Assembly (NCBI RefSeq): GCF_001280305.1
Contig: NZ_CP012623.1
Coordinates: forward strand, 744,001-808,000
Length of the DNA stretch: 64,000 bases
Direction: 5' to 3'
From: Hymenobacter sp. DG25A
GTDB taxonomy: Bacteria; Bacteroidota; Bacteroidia; Cytophagales; Hymenobacteraceae
The position numbers and the translations under genes are program-made. This document shows, piece by piece, positions 1-8,540 of the stretch (position 1 is the first letter of the stretch; every line of letters starts with the position of its first letter). The notes beneath the pieces were generated by a model. That model did not search any database. It saw nothing but the letters and a program-made list of their open reading frames with translations, and was not told the DNA's origin.

Positions 1-42
1 GAAACGCCCCGCAACTTTGTGGAGTATTACGGCGAAGCTTAG
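1..42 (+). CDS. C-terminal end of an upstream gene (5'-truncated)
   Basis: The first 13 codons read ETPRNFVEYYGEA and end at a TAG, in frame from the window edge. The product cannot be identified from so little sequence. In many Bacteroidota the gene before lpxB is surE (a nucleotidase), so that is a reasonable guess from gene order only. The 64-base gap to lpxB carries a short inverted repeat (TTCTGAA / TTCAGAA). Confidence 0.4.
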   Translation, partial: ETPRNFVEYYGEA

Positions 43-106
43 TTCTGAAGTTGAGTAAGCCCGCAGGCTTTGTTCAACCTCCGAATTCATCATTCAGAAG
101 CAACCA

Positions 107-1216
107 ATGAAGTATTACCTGATAGCCGGGGAACGTTCCGGTGACCTGCACGCCGCCAACCTGATGCGTGAGTTGAAGCAGCAAGACCCCCAGGCCGAGT
201 TCCGGGTATGGGGCGGCGACATGATGGCAGCCGAAGGCGCGGAATTGGTGCACCATTACCAGGAAATGGCCATTATGGGCTTTTTGGAAGCAGCTACCAG
301 CATCCTTAAGTTTCGGGGCTTTCTGAAAGAGTGTGAGCGGGATTTGCTGGCCTGGAAACCCGACGTTGTGATTCTGGTAGACTATGCCGGCTTCAACATG
401 CGGGTGGCCAAGTTTGCCAAAGCCGCCGGCCTGAAGGTATTCTACTACATTTCGCCCAAAATATGGGCCTGGAACCAGAGCCGCGGCCACAAAATCAAGC
501 AGCTGGTTGACCGCATGTTCGTGATTCTGCCGTTCGAGGAAGAATTCTACAAGCGCTTCGACTACAAAGTAGACTATATTGGCAACCCCACCTCCGATGT
601 AGTAGCCGACTTCCGGCCTTCCCCCGACTTCTATCAGCGCAATAACCTGGACCCTCAGCGGCCCATTATTGCCGTGCTGCCCGGCTCCCGCAAGCAGGAA
701 ATCGAGGAAATGCTCTTTGAGATGACGGCCATCATCCCGCCGTTCATGGATTATCAGTTCATTGTGGCCGGCGTCGATAACCTCGACGCAACCTACTACG
801 CCAACTTCGAGCGCAACAACGTCCGCATCCTCTTCAACCAGACCTACGATATCCTCAGCCACGCCAAGGCGGCCATGGTAACCAGCGGTACCGCCACCCT
901 GGAAACCGCTCTATTTGATGTGCCACAGGTAGTCTGCTACCGCACCAGCGCCGTGTCCTACGTCATCAGCAAGGCCGTAATTAAGGTGCCTTACATTTCC
1001 TTAGTCAATCTTATTGCTGAAAAGGAAGTGGTAAAAGAGCTGATTCAGGGCGAATTCAACTCCCGCAAACTGGTGCAGGAGTTGAAAAAGATAACGGCCG
1101 ATGAAGCATTTATCGCCAGGCAGAAAGCAGATTATGCAGAACTGCGCGAGAAACTGGGCCGCAATAATTCCGCTAAAAAAGCAGCGGAGTTAATGGTGGG
1201 ATACCTGCAGAATTAG
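107..1216 (+). CDS. lpxB: Lipid-A-disaccharide synthase LpxB
   Basis: A GT19 glycosyltransferase of 369 residues, close to the family norm. It condenses UDP-2,3-diacylglucosamine with lipid X to form the beta-1,6 disaccharide of lipid A at the inner face of the cytoplasmic membrane. Visible family features are the N-terminal AGERSGDLHAANLM segment (about residues 7-20), a GNPTSD motif near residue 155, PGSRKQEIEEM near 192 and GTATLETALF near 260, which together match the nucleotide-sugar-binding region of LpxB. The ATG start is the first plausible one and gives the normal N-terminus. It follows the truncated upstream gene on the same strand by 64 bases and is probably co-transcribed with it. 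It shows that the host makes a lipid A-containing outer membrane. Confidence 0.95.
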   Translation: MKYYLIAGERSGDLHAANLMRELKQQDPQAEFRVWGGDMMAAEGAELVHHYQEMAIMGFLEAATSILKFRGFLKECERDLLAWKPDVVILVDYAGFNMRVAKFAKAAGLKVFYYISPKIWAWNQSRGHKIKQLVDRMFVILPFEEEFYKRFDYKVDYIGNPTSDVVADFRPSPDFYQRNNLDPQRPIIAVLPGSRKQEIEEMLFEMTAIIPPFMDYQFIVAGVDNLDATYYANFERNNVRILFNQTYDILSHAKAAMVTSGTATLETALFDVPQVVCYRTSAVSYVISKAVIKVPYISLVNLIAEKEVVKELIQGEFNSRKLVQELKKITADEAFIARQKADYAELREKLGRNNSAKKAAELMVGYLQN

Positions 1217-1262
1217 GACTGAGAAATAATGTGCTTGTTTTTATAATATCAGGAGTATATCT

Positions 1263-1655
1263 ATGAAATTATTATTTATTTTCTTCGCTTTTAATGCATT
1301 GCTTTTTAACTGCTTATGGTCTAGAAATAATTATGATGAAGCTGTAATCTGTAAAATTGATAATGATTGGGTATTAAAAATTAAGCGTCGTCAATTTTAT
1401 AATGTACACGACCCCCTGTCTCTGCTTCTCAGAGAAAAATATAATGACAGTGTTTTGTTTAAAATACCCGATCCTACAATAAAGCGACTAAATGGTGCTG
1501 AAATAAAGGTGCCTGCTGGGCAATACGGTTACGCTGGTTATATAGATTTAGGCGAAAAAAATGCTAATGTTAATCTGTTATATGTAAATTCAGATGATAA
1601 CAGATTTGATAAAACCGAGTGGAATGGAGCTTATAGGTTGAAGAGAGCGTATTGA
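1263..1655 (+). CDS. AT-rich hypothetical protein with N-terminal hydrophobic segment
   Basis: I do not recognise this 130-residue protein. Residues 1-19 (starting MKLLFIFFAFNALLF) form a hydrophobic signal or anchor. A Cys at 18 is not in a good lipobox because Asn precedes it. The rest is charged and rich in Asn, Asp and Lys. An AGGAG sits 8 bases before the ATG, a clearer Shine-Dalgarno than most genes here have. Codon use is strongly AT-biased (AAT, ATA, TTA), quite unlike lpxB 46 bases upstream, which suggests acquisition from elsewhere. It ends before a strong hairpin terminator. It may be an exported orphan protein; no function can be assigned. Confidence 0.7.
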   Translation: MKLLFIFFAFNALLFNCLWSRNNYDEAVICKIDNDWVLKIKRRQFYNVHDPLSLLLREKYNDSVLFKIPDPTIKRLNGAEIKVPAGQYGYAGYIDLGEKNANVNLLYVNSDDNRFDKTEWNGAYRLKRAY

Positions 1656-1694
1656 TAATAATTTAAGAGCTTTTATTCACTCTATTCTTAACAT

Positions 1695-1739
1695 AAATAA
1701 AAAGACCCGACAGATTTATCTGTCGGGTCTTTTTATTTA
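1695..1739. terminator. Bidirectional intrinsic terminator
   Basis: A long A-tract/GACCCGACAGA stem pairs with TCTGTCGGGTC/T-tract around a TTTA loop (about 1715-1718). It lies between two convergent genes, the AT-rich orphan on the plus strand and the histidine kinase on the minus strand. With A and T runs on both sides it can stop transcription both ways. Confidence 0.85.
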
Positions 1740-1782
1740 CGCTGACTGTAATTATGATGTAATATCTATAAAGATCTTGCCG

Positions 1783-2676
1783 CTACTGCAGCGGCAACCG
1801 CACAACAAAAGCCGAGCCCGGCTCCGACATTACTTCTATAATACCCCGGTGCAGCTGCACCACGCGCTGCACCAGCGCCAAACCCAGACCGTGGCCGCAA
1901 TAAAGGTGTGCATTAGCTCCCATGAAGAAGGGCTCAAAAATGCGCGGCAGCTCGGCGGGCACCACACCAGGGCCATCGTCCGCAAACCGCAGAATGGCGT
2001 GGTGTGTATCTAGGCCCAGGGTGGCCCGTACCTGGTTGTGGGGCGAGAACTTACAGCCGTTTTCCAATAAGTGCAGGCACATCTGTTCCAGCAGTTCTGC
2101 ATCGCCGGGAACGGTGAGCGGGCCGGGCAGCTCCGCCAATTGAGGATCGAACTCAAAGTGTACCTGATAGCCGGGGCGGCGGGCTTTCAGCCGGGCGCTG
2201 GCTTGGTAGAGCACGTCATCCAGGGCTATGGGGTGGGGCGTGAGCCGGGCTGCGCGCAGGTGGGCCAGCGTCAGTAAATCGGCGGAAAGCAGGTTGAGGC
2301 GGGCAATATCCTGCAGCACCGAGCGGCAGGTTTCTTCGTGGTGCGCCACGCTGCGCGGCTTAATCAGCGTTACCTCCAGCTGCCCCCTGATGCTGGTGAG
2401 CGGTGTGCGCAGCTTGTGTGCCGCCTGCACCACAAACCGGCGCTGGTCCTCAAACGCGGCCTGCCGCCGGGCCAGCAGCTGGTTAAGCTGCCGCACGAGC
2501 GGCGCGGTGTCAGCGGCAGGGGTTACAAGGCGCTGCTGATAATCGTCCAAGTCCAGGGCCTCCAGTTGCCGGGTGAGGTGGGCGAGGGCGCTCCGGCTGC
2601 GGCGGCGTTGCCACCAGCCGGCCCCGCCCAGCAGGGCCGCGCCCATCACAAAACCCAGGAGCAGATACCACACCAT
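1783..2676 (-). CDS. Short sensor histidine kinase, HisKA/HATPase
   Basis: A 297-residue membrane histidine kinase. Order: one hydrophobic segment (about 4-21), a linker, HisKA dimerisation domain with the phosphoacceptor region AHKLRTPLTS (His87), and an ATPase domain with N box LLENGCKFSP (Asn206), G1 box FADDGPG (233-236) and G2 box GHGLGLAL (261-268). There is only one membrane segment and no periplasmic sensor, so it is much shorter than typical CusS/QseC-type kinases; it may sense within the membrane or through a partner. The residue after the active His is Lys rather than the usual Glu/Asp. It begins 3 bases after the response regulator stop, so the two are translated from one message and form a two-component pair. 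The stimulus is unknown. Confidence 0.9.
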   Translation of the reverse strand: MVWYLLLGFVMGAALLGGAGWWQRRRSRSALAHLTRQLEALDLDDYQQRLVTPAADTAPLVRQLNQLLARRQAAFEDQRRFVVQAAHKLRTPLTSIRGQLEVTLIKPRSVAHHEETCRSVLQDIARLNLLSADLLTLAHLRAARLTPHPIALDDVLYQASARLKARRPGYQVHFEFDPQLAELPGPLTVPGDAELLEQMCLHLLENGCKFSPHNQVRATLGLDTHHAILRFADDGPGVVPAELPRIFEPFFMGANAHLYCGHGLGLALVQRVVQLHRGIIEVMSEPGSAFVVRLPLQ

Positions 2677-2679
2677 ACG

Positions 2680-3360
2680 CTAGGCCTCGCGCTCCTCCAG
2701 AATGTAGCCGATGCCGTTGAGCGTATGAATCAGCTTAGGTGTGAAATCCTTGTCAATCTTTTTGCGCAGGTAGTTCACGTACACGTCCACCACGTTAGTG
2801 CCCGTATCAAACGATAAATCCCAGACCTTATCCACGATTTCCAGGCGGCTGAGGGCGCGGCCCTGGTTGTGCATGAAGTACTCCAGCAGCGCCAGCTCCC
2901 GCATGGTCAGGTCAATGCGCTTGTCGCCGCGCTTCACCAGCTTGCTCTGGCCATTCAGCTCCAGATCCGCCACTTTTAGCACATTTTCTTCGGTGGTTAC
3001 GGCGTAGCGGCGGTGCAGCGCCCGCAGGCGGGCCAGCAACTCGTTAAACTCATAGGGCTTGACCAGGTAGTCATCGGCCCCGGCATCAAAGCCCAGGAGC
3101 TTATCGTCGGTAGAGCTCATGGCCGTGAGCATCAGCACCGGCAGCTTAGGGAAGCGCTGGCGAATAACGCGACACAGCTCCAGCCCGCTCATCTCGGGCA
3201 GGTTAACATCCAGCACCACGGCGGTGTACTCGGTGGCGGCCAGCAGGCGCTGGGCCGAGGTGGCATCCAGGGCTACGGCCGCCGCCAGCCCGTAGTCTTC
3301 CAGTCCGCTTTTCAGAAAAGTGGCAACTTTCAGCTCATCCTCTACAATCAATATTTTCAT
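2680..3360 (-). CDS. OmpR-family DNA-binding response regulator
   Basis: A 226-residue regulator with a CheY-like receiver (1-115) and a winged-helix DNA-binding domain (about 130-223). The receiver has the acidic pair E7/D8, phosphoacceptor D51 in VVLDVNLPEMSG, T79 and K101 in LVKPYEF. The wing region contains NVVDVYVNYLRKKID and IHTLNGIGYILE, typical of OmpR/PhoB members. The frame is open another 34 codons upstream, but MKILIVEDE is the normal start of the family. It is followed directly by the kinase gene and preceded by the SulP-carbonic anhydrase gene on the same strand (55 bases), so it may respond to bicarbonate, pH or anions; that is inference from position only. Confidence 0.93.
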   Translation of the reverse strand: MKILIVEDELKVATFLKSGLEDYGLAAAVALDATSAQRLLAATEYTAVVLDVNLPEMSGLELCRVIRQRFPKLPVLMLTAMSSTDDKLLGFDAGADDYLVKPYEFNELLARLRALHRRYAVTTEENVLKVADLELNGQSKLVKRGDKRIDLTMRELALLEYFMHNQGRALSRLEIVDKVWDLSFDTGTNVVDVYVNYLRKKIDKDFTPKLIHTLNGIGYILEEREA

Positions 3361-3415
3361 CACAGCTGGGGTTGATTTTCGGGCTTTGGTTTCTGTAACG
3401 GGCGGGGACGAGAGG

Positions 3416-5791
3416 TTACGGCACCCCCAGCGGATTATCGTAGTCGAAGGGGGGAATGGCAATGATGGGGGTACGGCTTTGCCCGGCGCTCATGGAGTAG
3501 ATAGAGGGGGCCTGATACAGCTCGCCGGGCAGGCGCCGCAGTCCTTCCGGGGCCACCTGGTAGCGGAAGATGGCGTCGTACTCGGCGAAGTCGCGGCGCA
3601 CGTCTACCTCCAGGTCGCGGATAATGCCGCCGTGGATGTCGTACACCCAGCCATGCAGGTGCAAGGGAGCCGATTTCTGGTAAGCATTCTGCACGGTAAC
3701 GGTTTGGTGCAGATTGTAAACTTGCTCAATGACGTTTAGTTCAACCAGGCGGCGGTAGCGCTCTTCCTCGGTTTCCAGCTCGCCCAGCTCGTGCTGGTGG
3801 CGGTGCATCACGTCGCGCACGCTGGTCAGCCAGTTACTAACCAGGCCCGCATCTACGCTCTGCATGGCCGCCTGCACGCCCCGGCAGCCGTAGTGCCCGC
3901 ACACAATAATGTGCTGAATCTGCAGCACTTCCACCGCGTACTGCAGCACCGACATCAGGTTCAGATCGGTGCTGACCACCAGGTTGGCCACGTTGCGGTG
4001 CACAAATACCTCGCCCGGGGCTGTGCCCGTCATCTCACTCACGGAAACGTGGTTGTCGGAGCAGCCAATGAACAGGAACTTCGGAATTTGCTGGGCCGCT
4101 GTTTCGAAGAAGCGCGGGTTGCGCCGCAGCTTTTCGGCCACCCAGTTGCGGTTGTTCTGAAAGAGCTTGTAGTAAGCCTCAAAGTCGGCCTCCTTGCTGG
4201 TTACGTGGGGCTGCTTGGCCAGATTCTGGGCGTATTCCTCGCCCTTACGCAGAAACACCAGCTGAATATTGCGCTGCCGGGCGGTTTCGCGGAAATTCTC
4301 AATGGCGCTCAGCACGTCCCGGTCGATGAAGGCGGAATTGGTGCCGTCAATTTCCACCGTGGTATCGGCCGGAATATCCTTGAGCACCGTCATAATGCTG
4401 GCCTTATTCAGAAACGACACATGCTCGCCCAAGCTGATGCGCAGATGATCCTGCCCCTGCACCGAGTAGCTGTGGAAAAAGTGGGCGTTCTTATAGGTTT
4501 CGCGTAGGATGAAGAACATGCCTGCCGCCGCACCTACACCAATGCCAATCAGCAGATCCGTTAGCAGAATGGCCACAATAGTAACAATGAAGGGCAGGAA
4601 TTCCATTATGCCGGCCTGGAAATGCTGGCGGAAGATGCTCACGCGGGCCAGCTTATAGCCTGTCATCAGCAGAATAGCGGCCAGGGCGGCCCAAGGAATC
4701 ATGTTCAGCAGGCGCGGGAACAGCACCACGCTCAGCAGCAGAAAGCTGCCGTGCATCAGGGCGGCCAGCTTGGTGCGCCCGCCGGCGTTAATGCTCACAG
4801 AGCTGCGCACAATAACCGAGGTGAGGGGCAGCCCACCCAGCAGCCCACTGACCAGGTTGCCGGCGCCCTGGGCCTTCAGCTCGCGGTTGGTGGGGGTTTT
4901 GCGTTTCAGCGGGTCCAGCTCGTCGGTGGCCTCTATGGCCAGCAGGGCCTCCAGGCTGGCCACCAGCGCAATGGCGAAGGCGGTGGTATACACCTTGGGG
5001 TTGGTGAGCTGGGAAAAATCGGGCAGGGTAAACAGGCCCGCAAACTCGGCCATGCTGTGCGGAATGGGCAGTTGCACCAGGTGCGTTCCTGCCAGCGCAT
5101 AGGCGGGGTTGAGCAGGTAGGCTAGGGCATTAAGCCCCAGACCCAGCACAATTACCACCAGCGCCGCCGGAATTTTGGCCAGTACCGGGTTGGCGCGGAA
5201 AAAGGGCCGTTCCCAGGCCAGCAGTACCGTCAGGCTGGCCAGCGCAATAACCAGCGCGGTAGGGTTAAACTCCTCTATGGCGTGCGTCAGCAGCGCCCTT
5301 ATGTTGCCGCCCGTCCAGGGAAACAGCGCCAACGACTCCACCGCATCGGCATCATAGCCCAGAATGTGCGGAATCTGTTTTAAAATGAGAATGATGCCGA
5401 TGGCCGCCAGCATTCCTTTAATGACTGAGGAGGGAAAGAAGTTGCTGATGATGCCGGCTCGCAGCAGGCCCAGAATTACCTGCATCACGCCCGCTACGCA
5501 AATAGCCAGCTGCAGCACCTCAAACGAACCCAGCACCTCCAGCCCGCTCAGTACTACCATAATCAGGCCCGCTTCCGGCCCCGATATACTCACCGCCGAC
5601 CGGCTTAAGGCGCCCACTACCAGGCCGCCCACAATACCGGCAATAATGCCGGAAAAAAGGGGCGCGCCCGAGGCTAGTGCTATGCCCAGGCACAGCGGCA
5701 CCGCCACCAGAAACGATACGAGGCCACCCTGGAGGTCACTTTTGAAGTAAGAAAAATCCCAGGTACTGCGTTTTTCAGATGTAGTAGACAT
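3416..5791 (-). CDS. SulP-family anion transporter fused to beta-carbonic anhydrase
   Basis: A 791-residue fusion. Residues 15-430 form a SulP/SLC26-type membrane transporter (GGLVSFLVAVPLCLGIALAS near 22-41, SISGPEAGL at 68-76, many transmembrane helices). Residues 450-520 resemble a STAS-like region (TTVEIDGTNSAFIDRDVL). Residues 570-740 form a beta-carbonic anhydrase with zinc ligands C577, H633 and C636 (CSDNH, CGHYGC). SulP-carbonic anhydrase fusions are known and fit bicarbonate transport coupled to CO2 hydration; the substrate is inferred, since sulfate is also possible. The usual Arg of the CxDxR dyad is His581. The start at MSTTSEK is chosen for homology; in-frame starts at 5809 and 5899 are possible. 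It precedes a two-component pair on the same strand. Confidence 0.9.
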   Translation of the reverse strand: MSTTSEKRSTWDFSYFKSDLQGGLVSFLVAVPLCLGIALASGAPLFSGIIAGIVGGLVVGALSRSAVSISGPEAGLIMVVLSGLEVLGSFEVLQLAICVAGVMQVILGLLRAGIISNFFPSSVIKGMLAAIGIILILKQIPHILGYDADAVESLALFPWTGGNIRALLTHAIEEFNPTALVIALASLTVLLAWERPFFRANPVLAKIPAALVVIVLGLGLNALAYLLNPAYALAGTHLVQLPIPHSMAEFAGLFTLPDFSQLTNPKVYTTAFAIALVASLEALLAIEATDELDPLKRKTPTNRELKAQGAGNLVSGLLGGLPLTSVIVRSSVSINAGGRTKLAALMHGSFLLLSVVLFPRLLNMIPWAALAAILLMTGYKLARVSIFRQHFQAGIMEFLPFIVTIVAILLTDLLIGIGVGAAAGMFFILRETYKNAHFFHSYSVQGQDHLRISLGEHVSFLNKASIMTVLKDIPADTTVEIDGTNSAFIDRDVLSAIENFRETARQRNIQLVFLRKGEEYAQNLAKQPHVTSKEADFEAYYKLFQNNRNWVAEKLRRNPRFFETAAQQIPKFLFIGCSDNHVSVSEMTGTAPGEVFVHRNVANLVVSTDLNLMSVLQYAVEVLQIQHIIVCGHYGCRGVQAAMQSVDAGLVSNWLTSVRDVMHRHQHELGELETEEERYRRLVELNVIEQVYNLHQTVTVQNAYQKSAPLHLHGWVYDIHGGIIRDLEVDVRRDFAEYDAIFRYQVAPEGLRRLPGELYQAPSIYSMSAGQSRTPIIAIPPFDYDNPLGVP

Positions 5792-5969
5792 AGGCTTTGA
5801 AAATGGCATGAGGATTCCGGCGCTGCCAAAAGCAGCGAAGCGAATAAACGGCAGGCAGGAAGAGCAGCCCCGACCAGCGGCATAGCGCCGCCCGTGCATG
5901 AAGCAGAGGCTTCTAGGGCAATTCCGCGGGCAGCAGGTGCTTCGGAATCATGAGGTTATTTTTCTGCTA

Positions 5970-5977
5970 CAAAGGTA
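5970..5977 (-). promoter_or_regulatory. Possible -7 element for the SulP-carbonic anhydrase gene
   Basis: On the minus strand this reads TACCTTTG, an exact match to the Bacteroidota -7 consensus TAnnTTTG. I see no TTG at the usual 19-21 base distance, so the -33 element is weak or absent. Predicted transcription start is near 5963, giving a leader of about 170 bases if translation begins at 5791. Confidence 0.4.
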
Positions 5978-6202
5978 GAGCCCAACCCAATGGCCGGAAT
6001 TAAAGCCAGATTATAAGCTTATTAGATTTTGGTTAAAGAGATATTAGAAAACGATTAGAGCTTAATCTGGCCATAAACATCCCATAGGATGGGCTGTTTA
6101 TGCTTGTTATCGAACTTCGGACGTCATACAGAGTAGTGCGAAACATGACGTGCTTTGGGCTGCTTTTGCACAACGGTCCGCAACCCACTCAGGAAAGACC
6201 AT
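5978..6202. other. Intergenic region with two small palindromes
   Basis: AT-rich stretch without a credible gene. It holds a short dyad CCCATAGGATGGG (about 6079-6091) and a wider inverted repeat ACGTCAT / ATGACGT (about 6120-6151). Either might be an operator for the SulP gene or a remnant of palindromic repeats like those at 38.7 and 42.2 kb. No RNA gene is recognisable. Confidence 0.35.
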
Positions 6203-6250
6203 TAAAAAGGAAAGCCCCGGCAGAATCATCTGCCGGGGCTTTCCTTTTTA
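6203..6250. terminator. Intrinsic terminator after clpX
   Basis: Near-perfect palindrome with A-tract, GGAAAGCCCCGGCAGA, loop ATCA, the complementary arm and a T-tract. It lies 14 bases beyond the clpX stop and has A/T runs on both sides. Confidence 0.85.
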
Positions 6251-6263
6251 ATTCTATAACCAG

Positions 6264-7487
6264 TTACGCTGCGCGCAGCTGCTTTAAGGGAGAACTATCA
6301 AACTTGCTGCGGGCGTATTCCAGATCAATCACCAGCTCTTTCACGCCTTCTTCCGAAGGCATATCGAACATGGCATCGGTCATGATGCTTTCGCAGATGC
6401 TGCGCAGGCCGCGGGCACCCAGGCGGTACTCGTCAGCTTTCACCACAATGTACTCTAGGGCTTCTTCCGAGAAAGAAAGCTCTACGCCTTCCATATCGAA
6501 AAGGCGCTGGTACTGCTTTACAATGGAGTTCTTGGGCTCCGTCAGGATTTTGCGCAGAGTAGCGTGGTCCAGCGGGTTGAGGTGCGTGAGCACGGGCAGG
6601 CGGCCAATCAGCTCCGGAATCAGACCGAAAGCCTTTAGGTCCATGGCCGTTACATAGCGCAGGAAGTTGTCGGTATCAATCTTATCCTCCAGCTGCGTTT
6701 TGGCAAAGCCCATGGGCTTCGTGTTCAGACGGCTCTTAATGATGCGCTCAATGCCTACGAAGGCGCCGCCGCAGATGAAGAGAATGTTCTCGGTGTTCAC
6801 CGTAATCATCTTCTGCTCGGGGTGCTTGCGGCCGCCGTGCGGGGGCACGTTTACGGTGGTGCCTTCCAGCAGCTTCAGCATAGCCTGCTGCACGCCTTCG
6901 CCGCTCACGTCGCGCGTGATGCTGGGGTTGTCGCTCTTGCGGGCAATCTTGTCAATCTCATCTATGTAGACGATGCCGCGCTCAGCCGCTTCCACATTAT
7001 AGTCGGCGGCCTGCAGCAGGCGCGTCAGAATGCTTTCCACATCTTCGCCTACGTAGCCGGCCTCGGTCAGTACCGTAGCATCGGCAATGCAGAAGGGAAC
7101 CTGCAGAATGTTGGCCAGCATGCGCGTGAGGAAGGTTTTACCGGTACCGGTTTCACCTACCATGATGATGTTCGATTTCTCAATCACCACGTCGTCCTTC
7201 TGCGGTTTCTGCATCAGGCGCTTGTAATGGTTGTATACGGCTACGGACATCACCTTTTTGGCTTCGTCCTGACCTACTACATACTGATCAAGGTACTCCT
7301 TCATCTCGCGCGGCTTCACGAGGTTGAACTTCGGCGCTTTCGAGTTCGACCGAATCTTATTCTCCTCGTTCAGGATTTGCTGGGCCTGACCCACACACCG
7401 CTCGCAGATGTGGGCATTGATGCCGGAAATCATGACCGAGACGTCTTTTTTGCTCTTACCGCAGAAGGAGCACGTGATATCTGCCAT
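6264..7487 (-). CDS. clpX: ATP-dependent Clp protease ATPase subunit ClpX
   Basis: A 407-residue AAA+ unfoldase that recognises tagged or misfolded proteins and threads them into ClpP. N-terminal zinc-binding domain with four Cys (C6, C9, C28, C31), Walker A GETGTGKT (111-118), Walker [10 protein letters not shown] (about 178-186), a pore-loop region, and sensor and arginine-finger segments up to the C-terminal small domain. The frame is open 30 codons upstream, but [10 protein letters not shown] is the family's normal beginning. It follows clpP on the same strand, but a hairpin lies between them and a -7 promoter element lies upstream, so it probably has its own promoter and may also be read through from clpP. 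Confidence 0.97.
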   Translation of the reverse strand: MADITCSFCGKSKKDVSVMISGINAHICERCVGQAQQILNEENKIRSNSKAPKFNLVKPREMKEYLDQYVVGQDEAKKVMSVAVYNHYKRLMQKPQKDDVVIEKSNIIMVGETGTGKTFLTRMLANILQVPFCIADATVLTEAGYVGEDVESILTRLLQAADYNVEAAERGIVYIDEIDKIARKSDNPSITRDVSGEGVQQAMLKLLEGTTVNVPPHGGRKHPEQKMITVNTENILFICGGAFVGIERIIKSRLNTKPMGFAKTQLEDKIDTDNFLRYVTAMDLKAFGLIPELIGRLPVLTHLNPLDHATLRKILTEPKNSIVKQYQRLFDMEGVELSFSEEALEYIVVKADEYRLGARGLRSICESIMTDAMFDMPSEEGVKELVIDLEYARSKFDSSPLKQLRAA

Positions 7488-7545
7488 TGGTTGAAGGACT
7501 CTCAGGATAGGGGGATAGTTTGCTCCGCTTTTCAGGGAGCAGGCC

Positions 7546-7553
7546 CAAAGGTA
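7546..7553 (-). promoter_or_regulatory. Possible clpX promoter -7 element
   Basis: Minus-strand TACCTTTG, an exact TAnnTTTG match, about 60 bases before the clpX ATG. No clear TTG at -33. It sits between the clpP-clpX hairpin and the clpX start, as expected for an independent promoter. Confidence 0.4.
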
Positions 7554-7615
7554 CGAAAACGGAAACGCCCTCTGCACGAAAAAAAGTGCCGACTCAGCAC
7601 CTTTCTACTATAAAG

Positions 7616-7661
7616 AAAAAAAGCCCACCATTGGTTTTCAGGCCAATAGCGGGCTTTTTTT
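7616..7661. terminator. Hairpin terminator between clpP and clpX
   Basis: A 19-base arm (A7 then GCCCACCATTGG) pairs with the second arm with two mismatches, and T-runs follow. It would end clpP transcripts on the minus strand; read-through is possible. Confidence 0.75.
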
Positions 7662-7720
7662 ATATAGTCTGGTTCTGATACAGGAGGCAAAAGCCCCTCG
7701 TCCAGGTGATAAAAATCAAC

Positions 7721-8431
7721 TTACGCAGCCGACTTCTTCTCCAGCACTTCGTCAATCAGGCCGTACTCCTTGGCCTCATCGGCACGCATCCAGTAGTCAC
7801 GGTCGGAGTTGTCGTGAATTTCCTGGTAGGTTTTGCCGGTGTGCTGCGCCAGGATATCGTACAGCTCTTTCTTGAGCTTCAGAATCTCGCGGGCCGTAAT
7901 TTCGATATCCGACGACTGGCCTTGCGCACCACCCGAGGGCTGGTGAATCATGACGCGGGCGTGGGGGAGAGCGGAGCGCTTGTCTTTGGCACCACCCGCC
8001 AGCAGTACGGCACCCATAGATGCCGCCAAACCGGTGCAGATGGTGGCCACATCGGGATTCACATACTGCATGGTATCATAAATACCCAGGCCGGCATATA
8101 CCGAGCCACCGGGGGAGTTGATGTACAGCAGAATGTCCTTCTTGGCATCTACCGACTCCAAAAACAGCAGCTGGGCCGTGATGATGTTGGCAATATAGTC
8201 GTCCACGGCCGTACCCAAGAACACGATGCGGTCCATGATCAGGCGGGAGAAAACGTCAATTTCAGCAAAGCGCGTAGGGCGTTCCTCAATTACGGAGCGG
8301 GTCATGCCGGTAGGCATAATCAGGCCGCCGCGCACCTGGCCTTCCACGTGTTGCAGATATTGGTCAACACCCAGGCCGCTGAGGCCCTGGCCCTTCACGG
8401 CAAACTTGCGGAATTCTTGTTTATTCAGCAT
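7721..8431 (-). CDS. clpP: ATP-dependent Clp protease proteolytic subunit ClpP
   Basis: A 236-residue S14 serine protease that forms the barrel-shaped chamber working with ClpX. The catalytic triad is visible with family spacing: S138 in [11 protein letters not shown]163 in MIHQPSGG and D212 in NSDRDYWM. The oxyanion-hole region SPGGSV is at 106-111. The N-terminus is about 35 residues longer than in E. coli ClpP, like many Bacteroidota ClpPs. MLNKQEF is chosen because upstream codons overlap the tig stop and a terminator. Between trigger factor and clpX on the same strand, the usual tig-clpP-clpX order. Confidence 0.95.
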   Translation of the reverse strand: MLNKQEFRKFAVKGQGLSGLGVDQYLQHVEGQVRGGLIMPTGMTRSVIEERPTRFAEIDVFSRLIMDRIVFLGTAVDDYIANIITAQLLFLESVDAKKDILLYINSPGGSVYAGLGIYDTMQYVNPDVATICTGLAASMGAVLLAGGAKDKRSALPHARVMIHQPSGGAQGQSSDIEITAREILKLKKELYDILAQHTGKTYQEIHDNSDRDYWMRADEAKEYGLIDEVLEKKSAA

Positions 8432-8475
8432 GATAGAAAAGAGGGAAGTAGATGTGTTAAAGCGAAACCGCTGGG

Positions 8476-8515
8476 CAACAAAAAAGCCCATACGGCAAGT
8501 AAGGGCTTTTTTGTT
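8476..8515. terminator. Hairpin terminator between tig and clpP
   Basis: CAACAAAAAAGCCC pairs with GGGCTTTTTTGTTG around a 13-base loop; A and T runs on both sides. It lies between the trigger factor stop and the clpP ATG. Confidence 0.75.
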
Positions 8516-8540
8516 GGTTTGAAAACCGGGCAGTGAGGGA

